From Phycisphaerales bacterium (lineage in GTDB: Bacteria > Planctomycetota > Phycisphaerae > Phycisphaerales > UBA5793), in contig JADZAS010000015.1 of assembly GCA_020852515.1 (NCBI GenBank), positions 248,001-312,000 on the forward strand: a DNA stretch of 64,000 nt, read 5' to 3'. Made by a program: the position numbers and the translations under genes. Below, in pieces: positions 32,049 through 42,213 of this stretch; the first letter of the stretch is position 1; the number at the start of each line of letters is the position of its first letter. Under the pieces are notes generated by a model. It was not told where the DNA came from. It worked only from the letters and a program-made list of their open reading frames with translations, and ran no database searches.

Positions 32049-33197
32049 CTACTTCTTCGGCAGCACAAAGATCCCGTTTACCGTGTCCTTCGTGAAGCCG
32101 ATGATGTTGGCCCGCCTCGAACTGGGCAGGACCTGCACGTCGAACAGTTCTTCGCAGCCGGCTTCAAACTGGATAAACGCGACGACCTGGCCCGCGTCGA
32201 GATCGACGACCTGGATGCCGCATTGCAGTTCAGTCTTGTGTTCTTCGATGGGCAGGCCGCCGAACATGCGCTTCTCGCGTGCCTTCGACAAGCCGACGAA
32301 CGCGAAGCGATCATAGAACGCCAGCCCCCGCGCGTAGCCTGGCAGCCGCACCACCGTCTGCCTGCGCATCGTCTCCGGATCGACGTACTGCAACTCGGCC
32401 CGGCCCGATTCGAGCACCCACAGGCGGTCGCGGTAGAGACGCGGCGAGTGCGGCATGGCCATGTCGCGCGCGACGACTTCGCTACTGCGCACGTCGATGA
32501 TGCACCCGCCGTCGGTCTTGTGATCGCGCCAGCCCTGAGCCGTGTCGCTGCGCGCGAGCATCGTCACGTAGCGCGGCCGGCCGCCTTCCATCGCCATGCC
32601 GTTGAGGTGGCAGCGATCTTCCGGCGCGAGTTTCGTGATGAACTCCGGCCGCCAGCGCGGCACGAACGAAAAGCCCTGGTCCAGCGTCGCCAGGCACGAG
32701 AAGCGCGTATTCACCACCCAGAGCGAATGAAAGAGATCGTCGCCACCATCCGCGCCCGTCGAGGCGCCGCCGTCGCCGGCTTCGGGGTTCACGCCCCACG
32801 CCGCCTCATGGCCGGCGATGTCGCCCGTCACGTGCATGCGCCGCGGCACGTAGAACGCGTCGTACTGCGGCCGCTTGCCTTCCTGGTCGATAAGATCGGT
32901 CTGGTTGACGAGGTGCAGCACCTGGTTGTTGCACACCAGAGCCATGCGATCTTTGTTGAGAGCCATGCCCATCGGATGCTGAAACGCGCGCAGCAGCAGC
33001 GAGCACCGCCCGCCGCCGCCCGAAAACGAAAGCACGCGCCCGGCCTGAAACGTGGTCGCCATGACGGTGATGTTGAGATGCTCGAGCAGGTCGGGCAGGT
33101 TGGCGCTGTGGACGTATTTGAATGGGGGCTCTTTGGGCGCAGCGGCATCCCGGGCGGTATCACTTGATTCCTCGAGCGGTTGTTCGACGTCCGTCAT
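32049..33197 (-). CDS. TIGR03032/DUF4915-like conserved protein
   Basis: 382 residues resembling the TIGR03032 family, whose function is unknown. It looks like a beta-propeller: LLRAFQHPMGMALNKDRMAL, DLFHSLWVVNTRFSCLATLD, RCHLNGMAMEGGRPRYVTML, MPHSPRLYRDRLWVLESGRA, GYARGLAFYDRFAFVGLSKA. There is no signal peptide; the N-terminal ~30 residues are acidic and disordered. TAAACT lies 9 nt before the ATG. In other bacteria such proteins are found near TPR or glycosyltransferase genes; here it precedes the FG-GAP row, with no obvious link. Confidence 0.75.
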   Translation of the reverse strand: MTDVEQPLEESSDTARDAAAPKEPPFKYVHSANLPDLLEHLNITVMATTFQAGRVLSFSGGGGRCSLLLRAFQHPMGMALNKDRMALVCNNQVLHLVNQTDLIDQEGKRPQYDAFYVPRRMHVTGDIAGHEAAWGVNPEAGDGGASTGADGGDDLFHSLWVVNTRFSCLATLDQGFSFVPRWRPEFITKLAPEDRCHLNGMAMEGGRPRYVTMLARSDTAQGWRDHKTDGGCIIDVRSSEVVARDMAMPHSPRLYRDRLWVLESGRAELQYVDPETMRRQTVVRLPGYARGLAFYDRFAFVGLSKAREKRMFGGLPIEEHKTELQCGIQVVDLDAGQVVAFIQFEAGCEELFDVQVLPSSRRANIIGFTKDTVNGIFVLPKK

Positions 33198-33228
33198 AGA
33201 AGCACAAGTTTACCACGCCCAATCGGCA

Positions 33229-34785
33229 TCAGTCAGTAATCCGCGCCGTGCGAAACGGCGTCTTGACCGAATCCACTCCGCCCGTGCCGCGGCGGATGAG
33301 GGACTGCATCATCACCGTCGTCAGCGGCGCGCTGGGCGGGACGTTGACTGTCAACGCGGCGACGCCATTGGCGTCGGCAACGGCGCGACCGATGACTTGG
33401 ATCGGATCGAGGAGATCAAGTGTCATGCCGATCTGCCAGATGCCGAGGCTGTTGCCAGCGCCTCGAAGTGAGTAGAGAAAGTGCACCTGTTCACCCGGCT
33501 GCGCATCCGTAACCGTCATGGTGACGGGCGTTCCGCGTTTGAGCAGTCCGTGTTCAAGCACCGGTCCGTTGTAGGGTGTGATGTTGGGATAGACGGCAAG
33601 TTCCGCGCCGCCGTCCACCGCGTCAAAGCGTCCATCGCCATCCAGATCGGACAGCGTCAGCACCGCGCCCGAATACCGGGGCGAAAGAACCAACCGCGCC
33701 GGCTCAAAGCCGAACTGGCCATCGGCCTCCAGAAGCCACGTATCGCGCGAACCCTTGACGAGCAGATCGATGTCGCCGTCGGTGTCCAGGTCTCCCGCCG
33801 CGATCGACGTTTCACCCACGGCTGAGCCGACCAGATGATGATCGCGGAGCAGGAACTGCGTGCCACCCAGGCGCCCCTCGATCGTGAGCACGTCAACCGG
33901 CCTCCCGGGATTCTGCGGCACCGCTGCGCCGACCACCAGATCGAGGTCGCCATCACCCTCAAGGTCGGCCACTTGCAACGTGCGCGGCATCGGGTCCTCG
34001 CCGTAGCCGCCGCCCCCGAAGGGCAGGTGCACTGGCCGGCTCGTGGGAAATGATCCGGAGCCATCATTCCAGAAGATCCGAACCTCACTCGCATCCAGCT
34101 TCCAGCCGTACATGTAGTCGTGGATGTTATCGAGGCTCAGGATTGCGAAATCCACATCGCCATCGCCGTCGAGGTCGCCTGATACGAGGCTGACGTTGTC
34201 GAGCCACGGCAGCAGCATGGTCTCGCCCGCGACCAATGTGCCGCGCTCGTTCCGATACACGCGAGCCAGCGGAGACGACCCGCGCGCATCAGCGACGATC
34301 ACATCCACCCAACCATCGCCGGTCACATCTGCAACCGTGATGCTTCCCGCGGCGCGCGGCAACGATACAGCGATCGTGCGCGATACCCGACCGTCACCCC
34401 GCCCGTACGCGATTTGAAGCGAAGCCTGTCCGATCATCGTCTGAATCCAGACCAAGTCCTGATTCCCGTCGTGATCGAAGTCGGCCGACCGGATCTGCGA
34501 CAGCACGGCGCCGGGCTCATACAGCGACCCGAATCGAAGCAGGAGACCGTCACCCTGGTTCAGAAAGACGATCGTGGACTCGATTCGCTCGTTGGCGATG
34601 ACATCGGACCACCCGTCGTTGTTCATATCCGCAATAGTCACCCCGCCCGCGCCAGCCGCGAGCAGGTACACGTCCGGCGTGGCGAACTCGATTTGTGCAA
34701 GAGCCGTGGATGATACAGGGACGCCCGCTCCCGCAACCGCAAGCATCAGCCGCGCTCGCGCCGCAACAGGTCTGTCGTCACTCAT
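33229..34785 (-). CDS. exported FG-GAP/VCBS repeat protein 1 (last in the row)
   Basis: 518 residues. Signal peptide (MSDDRPVAARARLMLAVAGA ending STALAQ), then about seven FG-GAP-like repeats with calcium-binding loops such as ADMNNDGWSD, DFDHDGNQD, DLDGDGDVD, DLEGDGDLD, DLDTDGDID and DLDGDGRFD, predicted to fold as an extracellular beta-propeller. The last ~100 residues (from ALLKRG-like LLKRGTPVTM) are the shared C-terminal module, ending GGVDSVKTPFRTARITD. I chose the ATG at 34785 because it precedes the signal peptide with AGGTAG upstream; the open frame starts at 34821. Confidence 0.88.
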   Translation of the reverse strand: MSDDRPVAARARLMLAVAGAGVPVSSTALAQIEFATPDVYLLAAGAGGVTIADMNNDGWSDVIANERIESTIVFLNQGDGLLLRFGSLYEPGAVLSQIRSADFDHDGNQDLVWIQTMIGQASLQIAYGRGDGRVSRTIAVSLPRAAGSITVADVTGDGWVDVIVADARGSSPLARVYRNERGTLVAGETMLLPWLDNVSLVSGDLDGDGDVDFAILSLDNIHDYMYGWKLDASEVRIFWNDGSGSFPTSRPVHLPFGGGGYGEDPMPRTLQVADLEGDGDLDLVVGAAVPQNPGRPVDVLTIEGRLGGTQFLLRDHHLVGSAVGETSIAAGDLDTDGDIDLLVKGSRDTWLLEADGQFGFEPARLVLSPRYSGAVLTLSDLDGDGRFDAVDGGAELAVYPNITPYNGPVLEHGLLKRGTPVTMTVTDAQPGEQVHFLYSLRGAGNSLGIWQIGMTLDLLDPIQVIGRAVADANGVAALTVNVPPSAPLTTVMMQSLIRRGTGGVDSVKTPFRTARITD

Positions 34786-34817
34786 CGTTCTACCTGCTTT
34801 CGTTTTCTGCTCCTCGC

Positions 34818-36365
34818 TCAATCCTCAACCAGAACACTGGCAAAGGGCGTTTTGACGCTGTCTGCTCCGCCCGGCCCGCGCCGTATCACCGCTTGAAAGA
34901 CGATCGGCTCGAGTGGCGCGTTTGCCGGGATGCGCCGGCGCACGATGACCGAACCGTCTGAGCCGGCAGTGGCGGTGGCACATTCCGTTATCGGCTGCCG
35001 AAGATCGAGCGTGATCCCGCCGAGAAACTGGCGGCCCCGCGTGCGCCCGGCGCCCCCGAGGCTGTAGAGAAGGGTGACTCGCTCCCCAGGCGCCGCTTCG
35101 CGCACGGTGAATGTCGCGACTTGGCCGCGCACCAGTCGCGAGACGTCGAGGCGCGGACCGTGAATCGCGGTCTCGTTCACCAATACCGCAAAACCTTCGG
35201 TGCCTGCCTGCACCAGATCGAACTGTCCATCACCATTCAGTTCCGCCACGTTCATTGACGACCCATAGATTCCGCTCGGAAACGGACTCATCCCGGCAAA
35301 TTCAAGGCCGCCGAGATTGCGCAGCACGTAGACCCCGCGAATGGTGCCGGTCGCGAACACGACATCGAGGCGACCATCGGTGTCAACGTCTGCAAGATCC
35401 ACACTCTCGGGCCACCCCTCCGACAACCTGTACGTATCCGCGGGGTAGAGCGCCCCCTCGGTATTCTCAAGCACAACGAATTCATCCGGCCCGGGGTCGT
35501 TTCCGGGGCTGCCGGCAAGAACCGCGTCGAGGTCGCCGTCGCCGTCCAGGTCGCCGCCCGCCATGGCCCAGGCAACCACGTCATTCTGCTCCCACGGCAG
35601 GCTGATTTCGGGTCCGAGTCGAAACGGTACGGTGCGATCGTTCATCAACAGCGACACGTTCGTACCCTTTACTGACTTGTACCGGTAGTCGTAGATGTAT
35701 TGAAAGGTGGCAGCGATATCCGCATCGCCGTCGTCGTCAAAATCGCCGGGAACGAATGAAGACAGCGTGTAATCAGGCAGGTCGTATTCAAATATCCGCG
35801 TCAGAGCGAACGTACGATCCCCACCGTTGATGAATGCGTCAACGGTCGCGGGTTCGGCCCCAAAGACGACGTCGTTCAGGCCATCTGCATTCAGATCCCA
35901 CACGACCATCGGAACATTTTCAAAGCCCGGAAACGGCGTCTCGATGGTCTCGCCCGCGCGCCCATCGCCGGCATTGTACCAGACCGACAACACATACGTG
36001 CGGTCTTCGCGACGATCAAACCAGACGACGTCTAGATCCCGATCGCCGTCCATGTCTGCAGCGGCGAGATTCCAGATCGATCGATAGGCAATGGCGGTTT
36101 CCGCATGCAACTGCCCGACGCCATCGTTGAAATAGATGTTGATCGCACCACCGCCGGTGACGACCATATCCATGTGCGCATCGCGATCGAAGTCGCCAGA
36201 CGCGAGGTATCCCGATCGCCCCGTGTCATCATACAACACAGGTTCACCAAACCGGATCTGCTGAGCGAGCGCCCCCGCCGTTGCGGCGGCAGTGGCGCCA
36301 ATCACCGTCAGTCGCCCGGCAACCACGGCGCCTTGAGAGCCTGAAATCCGCATTGAAGTGATCAT
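34818..36365 (-). CDS. exported FG-GAP/VCBS repeat protein 2
   Basis: 515 residues. Signal segment (GRLTVIGATAAATAGALAQ), then repeats with calcium-loop motifs DFDRDAHMD, DMDGDRDLD, DLNADGLND, DFDDDGDAD, DLDGDGDLD, DVDTDGRLD, ELNGDGQFD, and the shared C-terminal module ending GGADSVKTPFASVLVED. It is most similar to protein 4 (DFDDDGDADIAATFQYIYDY versus the same block there). The ATG at 36365 has GGAGGAA upstream. Function unknown; such propellers usually bind ligands or other surface proteins. Confidence 0.88.
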   Translation of the reverse strand: MITSMRISGSQGAVVAGRLTVIGATAAATAGALAQQIRFGEPVLYDDTGRSGYLASGDFDRDAHMDMVVTGGGAINIYFNDGVGQLHAETAIAYRSIWNLAAADMDGDRDLDVVWFDRREDRTYVLSVWYNAGDGRAGETIETPFPGFENVPMVVWDLNADGLNDVVFGAEPATVDAFINGGDRTFALTRIFEYDLPDYTLSSFVPGDFDDDGDADIAATFQYIYDYRYKSVKGTNVSLLMNDRTVPFRLGPEISLPWEQNDVVAWAMAGGDLDGDGDLDAVLAGSPGNDPGPDEFVVLENTEGALYPADTYRLSEGWPESVDLADVDTDGRLDVVFATGTIRGVYVLRNLGGLEFAGMSPFPSGIYGSSMNVAELNGDGQFDLVQAGTEGFAVLVNETAIHGPRLDVSRLVRGQVATFTVREAAPGERVTLLYSLGGAGRTRGRQFLGGITLDLRQPITECATATAGSDGSVIVRRRIPANAPLEPIVFQAVIRRGPGGADSVKTPFASVLVED

Positions 36366-36446
36366 GACCCGTTCCTCCGCCCGCGTTTCGTCGTACCTCG
36401 TCCGCAGTCACTTTCGCAGGACACTTGCGCTGCTTCACCTCGCCGA

Positions 36447-38015
36447 CTAATCCGTAATCCGCGCCGTGCGAAACGGCGTCTTGACCGAATCCGCCCCGCC
36501 CGGGCGGCGGCGGATGACGGCCTGGAGAACCACTTCGGCCAGCGGGGCGTTGGGCGGCACGGTGAAGTGGAACTCCGCCACGCCGTTGGCGTCAGCCACG
36601 GCGCTGCCGAGCATCTGAATTGGTTCGTTCATATCGAGCGTGATCCCGCCGAGTTGCCTGATGCCGACAGTACTTCCAAAGCCACGCATGCTGTAAAGGA
36701 AGCGCACATTCTCCAGAGGGAGCACTCCGCTAGCGGTCAGAGTCGACCTGGCGCCTCGCTTGAGAGCGGTATGTTCAATGGTGGGGCCAGCATAAGCGGT
36801 CTCATTCAGATAGACCGCGCAGCCTGGGTATTCCGGCGCCACCCAATCGATTAAGCCGTCATCATTGAAATCGCCCAGAACAGGGCCGGGTGGACGCAAC
36901 TCCGTCACACCCGCAGACGTGACCAGAAATTCCCCCTCGCCTGTGTTCTCGCAGATCCACAGGTTGCGTCCGCTGATGTTCATGAGCAGATCAATGTCGC
37001 CGTCCACATCAAGATCACCGGCCTGGAGGGTGCTCTCACCACGGTTGATATCGAGCACGAGCGGAGTGAGCAGCCTGAAGTCGCGTCCTGAGTCCACAGA
37101 CTCAATTACCTGCAGAAGCACATCAGAACTGTCGTTCAGGCTGGACGCAGACACTGCCATATCAAGATCGCCATCACCATCGATATCCGCCTGGGCCACC
37201 GAGTGCGGCATTGGGTCATACGACCCGCCCTGACCGTACGGCAACTCAAGGTACAGTCCCGGTGTAAACACGCCCTCGCCGTCGTTGAGAAGTATTCCGA
37301 TCTCGCTGTGGTAGATCTTCCAGCGGTTGTAGTCATTCACCTCAAGGTCCGCCGTGAGCACGCACACGTCTGCGTCGCCATCGTCATCGATATCTCCAAT
37401 TGCGACGTCCTGACCGGCGTTGTCATTCAGGAACTGCGTCTGGGAGAGCACAAAGGCGCCCTGCTGATTTGCGTAGATGCGAACGTCACACGTATCGCTC
37501 AAGAAGCGGAATCCGCCAACGACCACCAGGTCCGGCAACGGGTCTTCCGTGACATCGCCGAAGGCGACCGCGCCCGGAGGTTTGCTTCCGATCGGGACCG
37601 ATCCGAACCAACCGGACCGCCCGTCCCCGGCGTTGTAAAATATCGTGATCTGGTACGCACCACCTGTCCTTTGGGTCCACGCCAGGTCGATATTTCCGTC
37701 ACCGTTCAGATCAATCGCCTGGATGTCTCTCAGCGTTGCTCCCGGCTCGTACAGCGAGCCAGCCAGCACAAACCCGCCGTTGCGGAGTCCTCTGAAGTAG
37801 CGGACGGACTCGAGAGTTTCGCATGTGACGATGTCAGTAATGCCGTCACCATTGAGATCAGTGGGTGCGACACCACTCACGGGCAGTGGTGTGGGCAGGT
37901 GCAGGAGTTCACTGAACTCGATCTGTGCTCGCGCCACGCCACATATCGGAACCCCGGCGCCGAAGACGGCAAAGATCTGGGCCGGTGAAAGCCTGTTGTG
38001 TTTGACGCTGCCCAT
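36447..38015 (-). CDS. exported FG-GAP/VCBS repeat protein 3
   Basis: 522 residues, closest to protein 1. Signal segment (SPAQIFAVFGAGVPICGVARA). Calcium-loop motifs: DLNGDGITD, DLNGDGNID, DIDDDGDAD, DIDGDGDLD, DLDVDGDID, DFNDDGLID. The C-terminal module ends GGADSVKTPFRTARITD, identical over the last 13 residues to protein 1. GGGGAG precedes the ATG at 38015. The gap to protein 4 is only 30 nt, so proteins 3 and 4 are probably cotranscribed. Confidence 0.88.
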   Translation of the reverse strand: MGSVKHNRLSPAQIFAVFGAGVPICGVARAQIEFSELLHLPTPLPVSGVAPTDLNGDGITDIVTCETLESVRYFRGLRNGGFVLAGSLYEPGATLRDIQAIDLNGDGNIDLAWTQRTGGAYQITIFYNAGDGRSGWFGSVPIGSKPPGAVAFGDVTEDPLPDLVVVGGFRFLSDTCDVRIYANQQGAFVLSQTQFLNDNAGQDVAIGDIDDDGDADVCVLTADLEVNDYNRWKIYHSEIGILLNDGEGVFTPGLYLELPYGQGGSYDPMPHSVAQADIDGDGDLDMAVSASSLNDSSDVLLQVIESVDSGRDFRLLTPLVLDINRGESTLQAGDLDVDGDIDLLMNISGRNLWICENTGEGEFLVTSAGVTELRPPGPVLGDFNDDGLIDWVAPEYPGCAVYLNETAYAGPTIEHTALKRGARSTLTASGVLPLENVRFLYSMRGFGSTVGIRQLGGITLDMNEPIQMLGSAVADANGVAEFHFTVPPNAPLAEVVLQAVIRRRPGGADSVKTPFRTARITD

Positions 38016-38045
38016 GGTGCTCTCCCCAATTCGCAGAGGTATGCT

Positions 38046-39596
38046 CTAATCCTGTACCAGCCGCGTGACAAACGGCGTCTTGACGGACTCCTGCCCCGCC
38101 GTCCCTCTACGAATGGCCGCCTGAAACGTAACGGGGATTGGCGGTGCACTCGGCGATATCTGCTTTCTGACGACCGCACGTCCATTCGAGTCCGCGAGGG
38201 TCCTGGACAAGAGCACCGTCGGGCTTGCCAAGTCAAGCGACAAGCCTCCAAGGTACCGATAGCCGGTGCTTGGTCCGTACCCTTCGAGACTATAGATGAA
38301 CTCGACTCTTTCGCCGGGCGCTGCATGCTCCACAATGAACCTGGCCTGCCGGCCGCGCCTCAGCGGTCCGACGCCTAGAACTGGCCCGCGCAGTCTCGTC
38401 GTATTCACCAGAGCGGATAGACCGGAACCGATGTGCAACAGATCGATTTGTCCATCACCGGACAGATCGGTGACTGCCACACTCCGCGCACCTCCTCCGC
38501 TGTAGAACGGGCTCATGCCCGTCAGCGAGAAGCCGCCGTCATTGCGGGCCACGTACACGCCGTTCACATTGCTCACCACGAAGACAAGATCGAGTCGGCC
38601 GTCCGTATTGATATCAGCCAGTGTGGTGTTCTGGCGGCCATCGCTTGCAGGATACACGGAGGCAATTTCCAACGCGTGACCACTCTGGTTCCGCATGAGG
38701 ATGAACTCGTTCGTTCCCGGTCCATTCCCTGGGTACCCCGCCACCACCACGTCGAGATCTCCATCGCCTTCAAGATCGCCCGCAGCCACATCCGCCGCGA
38801 CGATGTCCAGCGCGTTCCAATCGAGCGGGGTCGACGAAGCGAGTCGGAATGGAGCGCGCCCGTCATTGAGCAGCAACAGAACGTCCGTTCCCCGCACCTC
38901 CTTGTTTCTGTAGGTGTAGATGTCCTGGTACGTCGCCGCCACGTCCGCATCGCCATCGTCGTCGAAGTCACCAGCCGCGAGCGCCTTAACTTCGTATTCC
39001 CTCAAGCCATATCGGAAGACATCCTGAAGAGAAAACGCCCGGTCTCTGCCGTTGAGAAGGACGCTGATCGTCCGCTCCTCACGAACGAACGCGACGTCAT
39101 CGAATCCGTCGGCGTCAAAGTCGCCGATGGCGGGCTCGATGTTCACGAAGAAGTCTGGCAGCAGAGTCTGGACGACTGTCCCCGAAAGGCCATCACCATC
39201 GTTGTACCAGACTGAGAATTGCGAACCCAGACTGGGATGCCGACTGAACCAGCCGACGTCAGCGTGCTGATCACCGTCAAAGTCTGTGACGAGCAAATAG
39301 AAGTTGTCCCCCTCAAGGGGAATTTCCGTCATGGGCGACAAGCCACCCACTCCATCGTTGAAGTAGATGTGCTGCGCCGTCAGTGATGAGACGACGACAT
39401 CGCTGTCCGCATCTGAATCAAAGTCCGCCGATGCGACGTAAGTGCACCTGCCCGTGTCGTTATAGATCACCGGTTCCGCAAACCGGATGGTTTGCGCCAC
39501 GCCTGACGCGCCCACCGCAGTTGAGCCGAGTCCGAAGACCGCCAGCCGACCGACTCTCTTGGTGTTTGGTGTCGATCCGGTCGCCAACTGCGTCAC
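38046..39596 (-). CDS. exported FG-GAP/VCBS repeat protein 4
   Basis: 516 residues, closest to protein 2. GTG start at 39596 with GGGAGGTGAGG upstream. Signal region LAVFGLGSTAVGASGVAQ, then calcium-loop motifs DFDSDADSD, DFDGDQHAD, DFDADGFDD, DFDDDGDAD, DLEGDGDLD, DINTDGRLD, DLSGDGQID. The C-terminal module reads AAPGERVEFIYSLEGYG and ends QESVKTPFVTRLVQD. The intact central block here is the reference that shows what is missing from the broken copy upstream. Confidence 0.88.
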   Translation of the reverse strand: MTQLATGSTPNTKRVGRLAVFGLGSTAVGASGVAQTIRFAEPVIYNDTGRCTYVASADFDSDADSDVVVSSLTAQHIYFNDGVGGLSPMTEIPLEGDNFYLLVTDFDGDQHADVGWFSRHPSLGSQFSVWYNDGDGLSGTVVQTLLPDFFVNIEPAIGDFDADGFDDVAFVREERTISVLLNGRDRAFSLQDVFRYGLREYEVKALAAGDFDDDGDADVAATYQDIYTYRNKEVRGTDVLLLLNDGRAPFRLASSTPLDWNALDIVAADVAAGDLEGDGDLDVVVAGYPGNGPGTNEFILMRNQSGHALEIASVYPASDGRQNTTLADINTDGRLDLVFVVSNVNGVYVARNDGGFSLTGMSPFYSGGGARSVAVTDLSGDGQIDLLHIGSGLSALVNTTRLRGPVLGVGPLRRGRQARFIVEHAAPGERVEFIYSLEGYGPSTGYRYLGGLSLDLASPTVLLSRTLADSNGRAVVRKQISPSAPPIPVTFQAAIRRGTAGQESVKTPFVTRLVQD

Positions 39597-39712
39597 GCCT
39601 CACCTCCCAAGTGTCCTAACCCTCGAAAAAGATTCCCCTCTTCTGGCTGCATGACGCATAAGCAAGCGCTCATACGACATGTGGTCCCCCTGCCACGTCA
39701 AGGTCGATGCTG

Positions 39713-41110
39713 TCACGGCCCAATCCGCGCCGTTCGAAACGGCGTCTTGACCGAATCCGCCCCGCCCGGGCCGCGGCGGATGACGGCCTGGGTCGTGACT
39801 GTGCGCAGCGGAGCATTTGCGGGAATGGTGCGACGGAGCGCCGCGCGCCCGTCCGGCTGAACGGTCGCCGCGCCGAACCTCGTGATCGGATCCGCAAGGT
39901 CGAGCGTGATGCCGCCAAGTGTGCGAACGCCGCGGGAAGGTTCCGGCGCGCCGAGGCTGTAGAGAAAGTGCGCCGTCTCGCCCGGGACGCCGCCGATAAC
40001 GACGAACTCAGCCGGCTCTCCCCGCCGGAGAGGCGTGTGATCAAAGAACGGACCTGGCAGACTGGTGATGTTCATCGCGGTCGCCAAGGCGCGTTCGCCG
40101 GCGTGAATCAGGTCGATCTGCCCATCTCCGTTGAGGTCCGACGAGCTGAATGCCGGGCCAAACTCATCCGTCCGTATCGCGTCGAGTTCCGTAAAAGCCC
40201 AGGCCCCTTCATTGAGCAGCGGGATGATGCCCGCTTCCCAACCCGGATACCGGGCGAGAAGGATCTCCAGCCGGCCATCCGTATTCAGGTCAGCGATCGT
40301 GACGGCGCACTCATCCGCGCGCGCGATGACGTGCGCATCCACGAAGGTAAGCAGTGCTCCATCTTCGTTGCTGACCAACAGGACCTCGGTTTCGCCGCTT
40401 GAGAACCACTCAGCCTGATCCGCGCCTATCGCCATGTCGAGATCTCCGTCGCCGTCCAGATCGCCAAGGGCGATGTCCTGTACCAGGTTATCGCGCTCCT
40501 CTCACACCAGACGCATCGGCTCCTCGTGGCTGGGGATGTGCCAGTACAGGTCATGGCGCACGAACGTCCGATCGCCTTGATTGACAAGCGCTGTAACCAC
40601 TGGTGGATCGACCGCTAGCACCAGATCAACGAGGCCGTCATCTGATACGTCGGCGGCGGCCATGTCCACCGCACCCTGCGCCTGGGTTGGCACAGCGATC
40701 GTCTCACCACTCTGGCCGCTGCCATCGTTGTACCACACCACCATTTCTGAGAAAGATTCGTCCCGCCACACGAGGTCCACGTCGTGATCACCGTCCATGT
40801 CGACGGCCAGCAACTGCACAGCCGTCGGCACAGCCGGAATGCTGATTGCCAACGTCAGTGTCCCTCCGCCATCGTTGATATACACCTGAAGCGCTTCGAG
40901 CGTCGCGACTACAACGTCGATGCCTGAGTCTTCATTGAGATCAGCACTCACGACCACGTGCTGGATTTCGGAAAGCGGGTAGAAAGCCGGTTCGTCAAAC
41001 TCGATGACTTGCGCCGCGGCGCCCCCGCCGAACGAAGCCGTCCCGGCGGCAAGCCAGGCCAGCGTGGGGCTGGACGGGGCGATAAGACGCAGTGCGCACC
41101 TGTCTGCCAT
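39713..41110 (-). pseudogene. broken FG-GAP/VCBS repeat protein 5 (in-frame TGA, probable internal deletion)
   Basis: Two open pieces in the same frame. The N-terminal piece (41110 to the TGA at 40504-40502) has signal region LAWLAAGTASFGGGAAAQ and repeats. The frame then continues from codon 40501 through DNLVQDIALGDLDGDGDLDM to the C-terminal module ending GGADSVKTPFRTARIGP (stop at 39713). Against proteins 2 and 4, about 45-50 residues containing the DFDDDGDAD repeat are missing right at the TGA. The total is 466 codons against 515-522 in its neighbours. GGAGGG precedes the ATG at 41110. It is most simply a decayed gene; it could also make two polypeptides, the second from ATG 40435. Confidence 0.75.
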
Positions 41111-41260
41111 CCTGTTTCCCTCCATTCTTTGAGACAGTGTACTCGATTTTGATTGAAGGGCAGCAAGTAGTCTCCGGTTTCCGCCAGAAATCCACATATA
41201 ACGCCTGCATGCGGCTAGACGCTTTCCGAGCCTTGGAACGGTCCAAAGACGTGTCTCCGT

Positions 41261-42169
41261 TCAATGAGACCCCACCCGCCGCACCATCACCTCGCGCCGG
41301 TGCGTCGCCGCGCCCGCCTTTCGGGCCAGGCGGTGCGTGTCCTGGTGGCGGTCGCCGGCGAGGAAGCGGATGCGATCAAACCCCTGACGCAGCGCCGCCG
41401 AGGCCGCTTCCTGCATGATTGCGACGTTCACCCACGAACGGCGGTGTCCGGGGGCGACGACTTTGCTCTCCACCGTCAGCCGCTGATATCGGTCCACCTG
41501 CGCCAAAAGAAAGCCGCACACGCGGCCATCCATCATGGCCACGCGGCTCAGGTGCGGCTCGAAGGGGTAGTAGCCCCGGCCGCGCAGGCGCGTCTCAAGC
41601 CGGCCTGCATCGCCGCCGATGTGCTCGATCTGGAGTTGAATCACTTCGCCGATCGGCGACTCGGCAAGAGGGATGATCCGCGCCTCGATCGGCACGTGGC
41701 CGCGCACCGTCAGCGCATCATACATTGGCGTAAGCAGATCAAGGTACGCGGCCAGCAGCACTTCGTAATGCGCCAGTTTGGCATTCGACTCAAAGCCCAG
41801 GCGCCGCCACAGGCGCGACGACTCGCTGCCCTCGGGCACGCTGTCGCCTGCGTAGAGCGCCTGAAGACCGAGGCTCGCCGCGCTCCGCTCGGCCTCGCGG
41901 AGCAGCGCCAGGCGCACCGCATCCGCTTGCGGCCCATCATCAACAAACAGCCGCACGGCGCGGCCGGTGATACGAAACGGCGCGGGATACGGATCGGCCG
42001 CCAAGGCGCCGCAGAGATCGCCGCTTTGCCGGTCTCGCGCTACGCAGATCTCCTGCGGCTCGGGCAGCGCGACCAGTTCGGGCCAGCGCTGCGCGGCATC
42101 GCTTCGATCCGCGGCAGCCGCAGGTTCGATGCAAACATTCGCGCTGCGAAGCGCGTCGCCTGTATCCAT
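41261..42169 (-). CDS. GNAT-type acetyltransferase-like protein
   Basis: 302 residues. Weakly conserved GNAT features appear twice: RLALLREAERSAASLGLQAL with SRLWRRLGFESNAK, and VVAPGHRRSWVNVAIMQEAA with AALRQGFDRIRFLAGD. This fits a tandem GNAT protein with a degenerate first domain. Substrate unknown. Its ATG lies 8 nt after a TACGAT hexamer, suggesting a leaderless message. It is separated by only 44 nt from the response regulator but that gene lies upstream with its own operon. Confidence 0.68.
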   Translation of the reverse strand: MDTGDALRSANVCIEPAAAADRSDAAQRWPELVALPEPQEICVARDRQSGDLCGALAADPYPAPFRITGRAVRLFVDDGPQADAVRLALLREAERSAASLGLQALYAGDSVPEGSESSRLWRRLGFESNAKLAHYEVLLAAYLDLLTPMYDALTVRGHVPIEARIIPLAESPIGEVIQLQIEHIGGDAGRLETRLRGRGYYPFEPHLSRVAMMDGRVCGFLLAQVDRYQRLTVESKVVAPGHRRSWVNVAIMQEAASAALRQGFDRIRFLAGDRHQDTHRLARKAGAATHRREVMVRRVGSH

Positions 42170-42213
42170 GGCGATGTATCGTACCCAGCCGGACGGCGCG
42201 GCGCAGCGCCGCG

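Noticed and set aside
40502-40504. TGA in FG-GAP gene 5 as a second selenocysteine codon
   Set aside because: No Cys or redox motif at this place in the four paralogues, no hairpin with a GGU-type loop recognised after it, and the block next to it is missing, which fits gene decay.
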